In this document: positions 4,849 to 6,303 of the stretch, piece after piece | How the letters are laid out: the number at the start of each line of letters is the position of its first letter | Numbering within the stretch: the first letter of the stretch is position 1 | Origin: JAFMIT01 sp049421205 | Lineage (GTDB): Bacteria > Actinomycetota > Actinomycetes > S36-B12 > UBA5976 | NCBI GenBank assembly: GCA_049421205.1 | Contig: JBMSMQ010000043.1 | Coordinates: 1-6,303 of the forward strand | Length of the DNA: 6,303 nucleotides | Direction of reading: 5' to 3' | Made by a program: the position numbers and the translations under genes | The notes under the pieces: generated by a model | What the model saw: the letters and a program-made list of their open reading frames with translations, nothing else | Told to the model about the DNA's origin: nothing | The model's database searches: none

Positions 4849-6303
4849 GTGCAGCAATACACCGAACCACAATTAGAACTCTATCCAGTTTCAGGAAGTC
4901 TCACAGACGCTCTGCTTGTTCACGCGCAGAAACAACCCTCGACACCAGCAATCGTGAATCGAATCGACGCTCAGTGGCTTGAATTGACCTCAGCCCAATT
5001 TCTAGCAGAAGTCCGTGCCGTTGCTAAGGGCTTACAGTCTGCAGGCATTGAGCCTGGCGACAGAGTCGCGTTAATGTCACGAACTCGCTACGAATGGACG
5101 CTTTTGGACTATGCTATTTGGTACGCAGGTGCCGTAACAGTTCCAGTGTATGAAACTTCAAGCCACGAACAATTGCAATGGATTGTCAATGATTCGGAAT
5201 CGGTCGCAATCATTGTCGAAGCCGACAGTCATTGGAATATGGTGAATGACCTGAGAAGTGCGATGCCAAGTTTGAAGCATTCATGGTCGATTGATCGTGG
5301 AGCAATTGACGAATTGAAATCAAGTGGCACTTGGATTTCTGATGCAGATATTGACGCTCGACGCGCGAAAGTAACACCTGAGGACATTGCAACAATTATT
5401 TACACCTCTGGAACGACAGGACGACCTAAGGGTTGTGTTGTTACGCACGGTAACTTCCTATTTCTTGTCCGAAATGTGACAACGGCAGTGCCGGAGGTGT
5501 TTGCTGACCGTGCGACCTCAACACTTCTCTTCCTCCCACTTGCGCATGTATTTGGACGAATCATTCAAATCGCAATGGTGGAAACAGGACTAAAGGTTGC
5601 CTTCGCTCCTGACATCAAGAATCTCGTTGCAGATCTCGCAGTATTCAAGCCAAACTTCTTGCTCGCAGTGCCTCGTGTCTTTGAGAAAGTCTTCAACTCG
5701 GCGCAACAAAAAGCAACAACTGAGGGTAAGGAAAAGATTTTCAATCAAGCAGCAGATGTGGCAATTGAATATTCCAGAGCACTCGCCGCAGGCAAAGTTC
5801 CAGTAGGTCTCAAGGTGAAACATGGAATTTTCGACAAGCTCGTTTACAAGAAGCTACGAAATGCAATGGGTGGAAATGTGAAATGGTCCGTTTCCGGTGG
5901 AGCCGCTCTCGGCGAACGGCTTGGTCACTTCTTTAGAGGAATTGGTCTGACAATTCTCGAAGGATACGGACTTACTGAAACATCATCCGCGTCTACGGTG
6001 AATCGCCCGACAATGTTGAAAGTTGGTTCGGTTGGAAGAGCCATTCCTGGCGTCACTTTAGGTATTGCAGATGACGGTGAGGTGCTCATCAAAGGTCCCC
6101 ACGTCTTCAAGGGTTACTGGCATAATGACAAAGCTACCAGCGAAGCAATTGATGTCAACGGTTGGTTTCATACGGGTGACATTGGCCAAATTGATGCTGA
6201 AGGTTATCTTTTCATCACGGGAAGAAAGAAGGAACTCATTGTTACCGCTGGTGGCAAAAATGTGGCCCCAGCTGTCATAGAAGATCGACTTCGTGCCAAT
6301 TGG
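4849..6303 (+). CDS. fadD: Long-chain fatty acid-CoA ligase (FadD15-like), C-terminus beyond right edge
   Basis: Acyl-adenylate-forming enzyme that activates a fatty acid with ATP and loads it onto CoA, feeding phospholipid synthesis or beta-oxidation. The frame is open for 485 codons to the window end; about 110-120 residues of a usual ~600 are missing, including most of the mobile C-terminal domain and its catalytic lysine. Visible motifs: the P-loop YTSGTTGRPKG 185-195; FLPLAHVFGR around 225-235; SGGAALGERL from 349; EGYGLTETSS 371-380 (adenine and catalytic Glu377); GWFHTGDIG 438-446 with Asp444 for ribose; and GRKKELIVTAGGKNVAP 458-474, the hinge and fatty-acyl-CoA synthetase signature. 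The N-terminal stretch with SRTRYEWTLLDYAIWYAGAV followed by PVYETSS is typical of the FadD15/long-chain group. GTG 4849 is chosen for its strong GGGAGG. It is transcribed away from the SRPBCC-plsC operon, whose PlsC could use its acyl products. Chain-length preference cannot be read from the sequence. Confidence 0.95.
   Translation, partial: MQQYTEPQLELYPVSGSLTDALLVHAQKQPSTPAIVNRIDAQWLELTSAQFLAEVRAVAKGLQSAGIEPGDRVALMSRTRYEWTLLDYAIWYAGAVTVPVYETSSHEQLQWIVNDSESVAIIVEADSHWNMVNDLRSAMPSLKHSWSIDRGAIDELKSSGTWISDADIDARRAKVTPEDIATIIYTSGTTGRPKGCVVTHGNFLFLVRNVTTAVPEVFADRATSTLLFLPLAHVFGRIIQIAMVETGLKVAFAPDIKNLVADLAVFKPNFLLAVPRVFEKVFNSAQQKATTEGKEKIFNQAADVAIEYSRALAAGKVPVGLKVKHGIFDKLVYKKLRNAMGGNVKWSVSGGAALGERLGHFFRGIGLTILEGYGLTETSSASTVNRPTMLKVGSVGRAIPGVTLGIADDGEVLIKGPHVFKGYWHNDKATSEAIDVNGWFHTGDIGQIDAEGYLFITGRKKELIVTAGGKNVAPAVIEDRLRANW

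Noticed and set aside
4729..4872. Longer N-terminus of the SRPBCC protein from ATG 4872
   Set aside because: It would overlap the fadD start and ribosome site, and the SRPBCC fold starts directly at the ATG at 4728.

Overview
The window looks like a piece of a low- to mid-GC actinobacterial chromosome with tightly packed genes, possibly a streamlined aquatic lineage. The evidence is indirect: a class II (plant/actinobacterial type) DAHP synthase, a GlkA-like ROK glucokinase, a small SRPBCC protein, a PlsC acyltransferase and a FadD15-like acyl-CoA synthetase lie together, as they do from memory around aroG-fadD15 in Mycobacterium and around pfkA-glkA-fadD in Streptomyces. By eye the GC is well below that of those genera. 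The taxonomic placement is an inference.

Layout: (1) 1-947, minus strand, the N-terminal two thirds of a class II DAHP synthase that runs off the left edge. (2) 948-1033, a short divergent intergenic region. (3) 1034-2257, plus strand, a phosphofructokinase with both residues that mark use of pyrophosphate. Its tail overlaps by 11 bp the tail of the next, convergent gene. (4) 4728-2247, minus strand, a compact four-gene run: SRPBCC lipid-binding-like protein, small CxxCxxC protein of unknown function, ROK glucokinase, PlsC-like acyltransferase. The joints are an 11 bp overlap, a 4 bp ATGA overlap and a 1 bp gap, so the run is almost certainly one transcript. (5) 4729-4848, a divergent intergenic region with an 8 bp inverted repeat. 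(6) 4849-6303, plus strand, a long-chain acyl-CoA synthetase cut by the right edge.

The genes cover sugar entry and upper glycolysis (glucokinase; fructose-6-phosphate phosphorylation with PPi), the first shikimate step (DAHP synthase uses PEP and erythrose-4-phosphate), and membrane lipid building (fatty acid activation, lysophosphatidate acylation, a possible lipid-binding protein). No RNA gene, mobile element, CRISPR array or defence-type locus is visible. I see no convincing undescribed system. The least understood item is the 138-residue CxxCxxC protein embedded in the glucokinase/acyltransferase operon.
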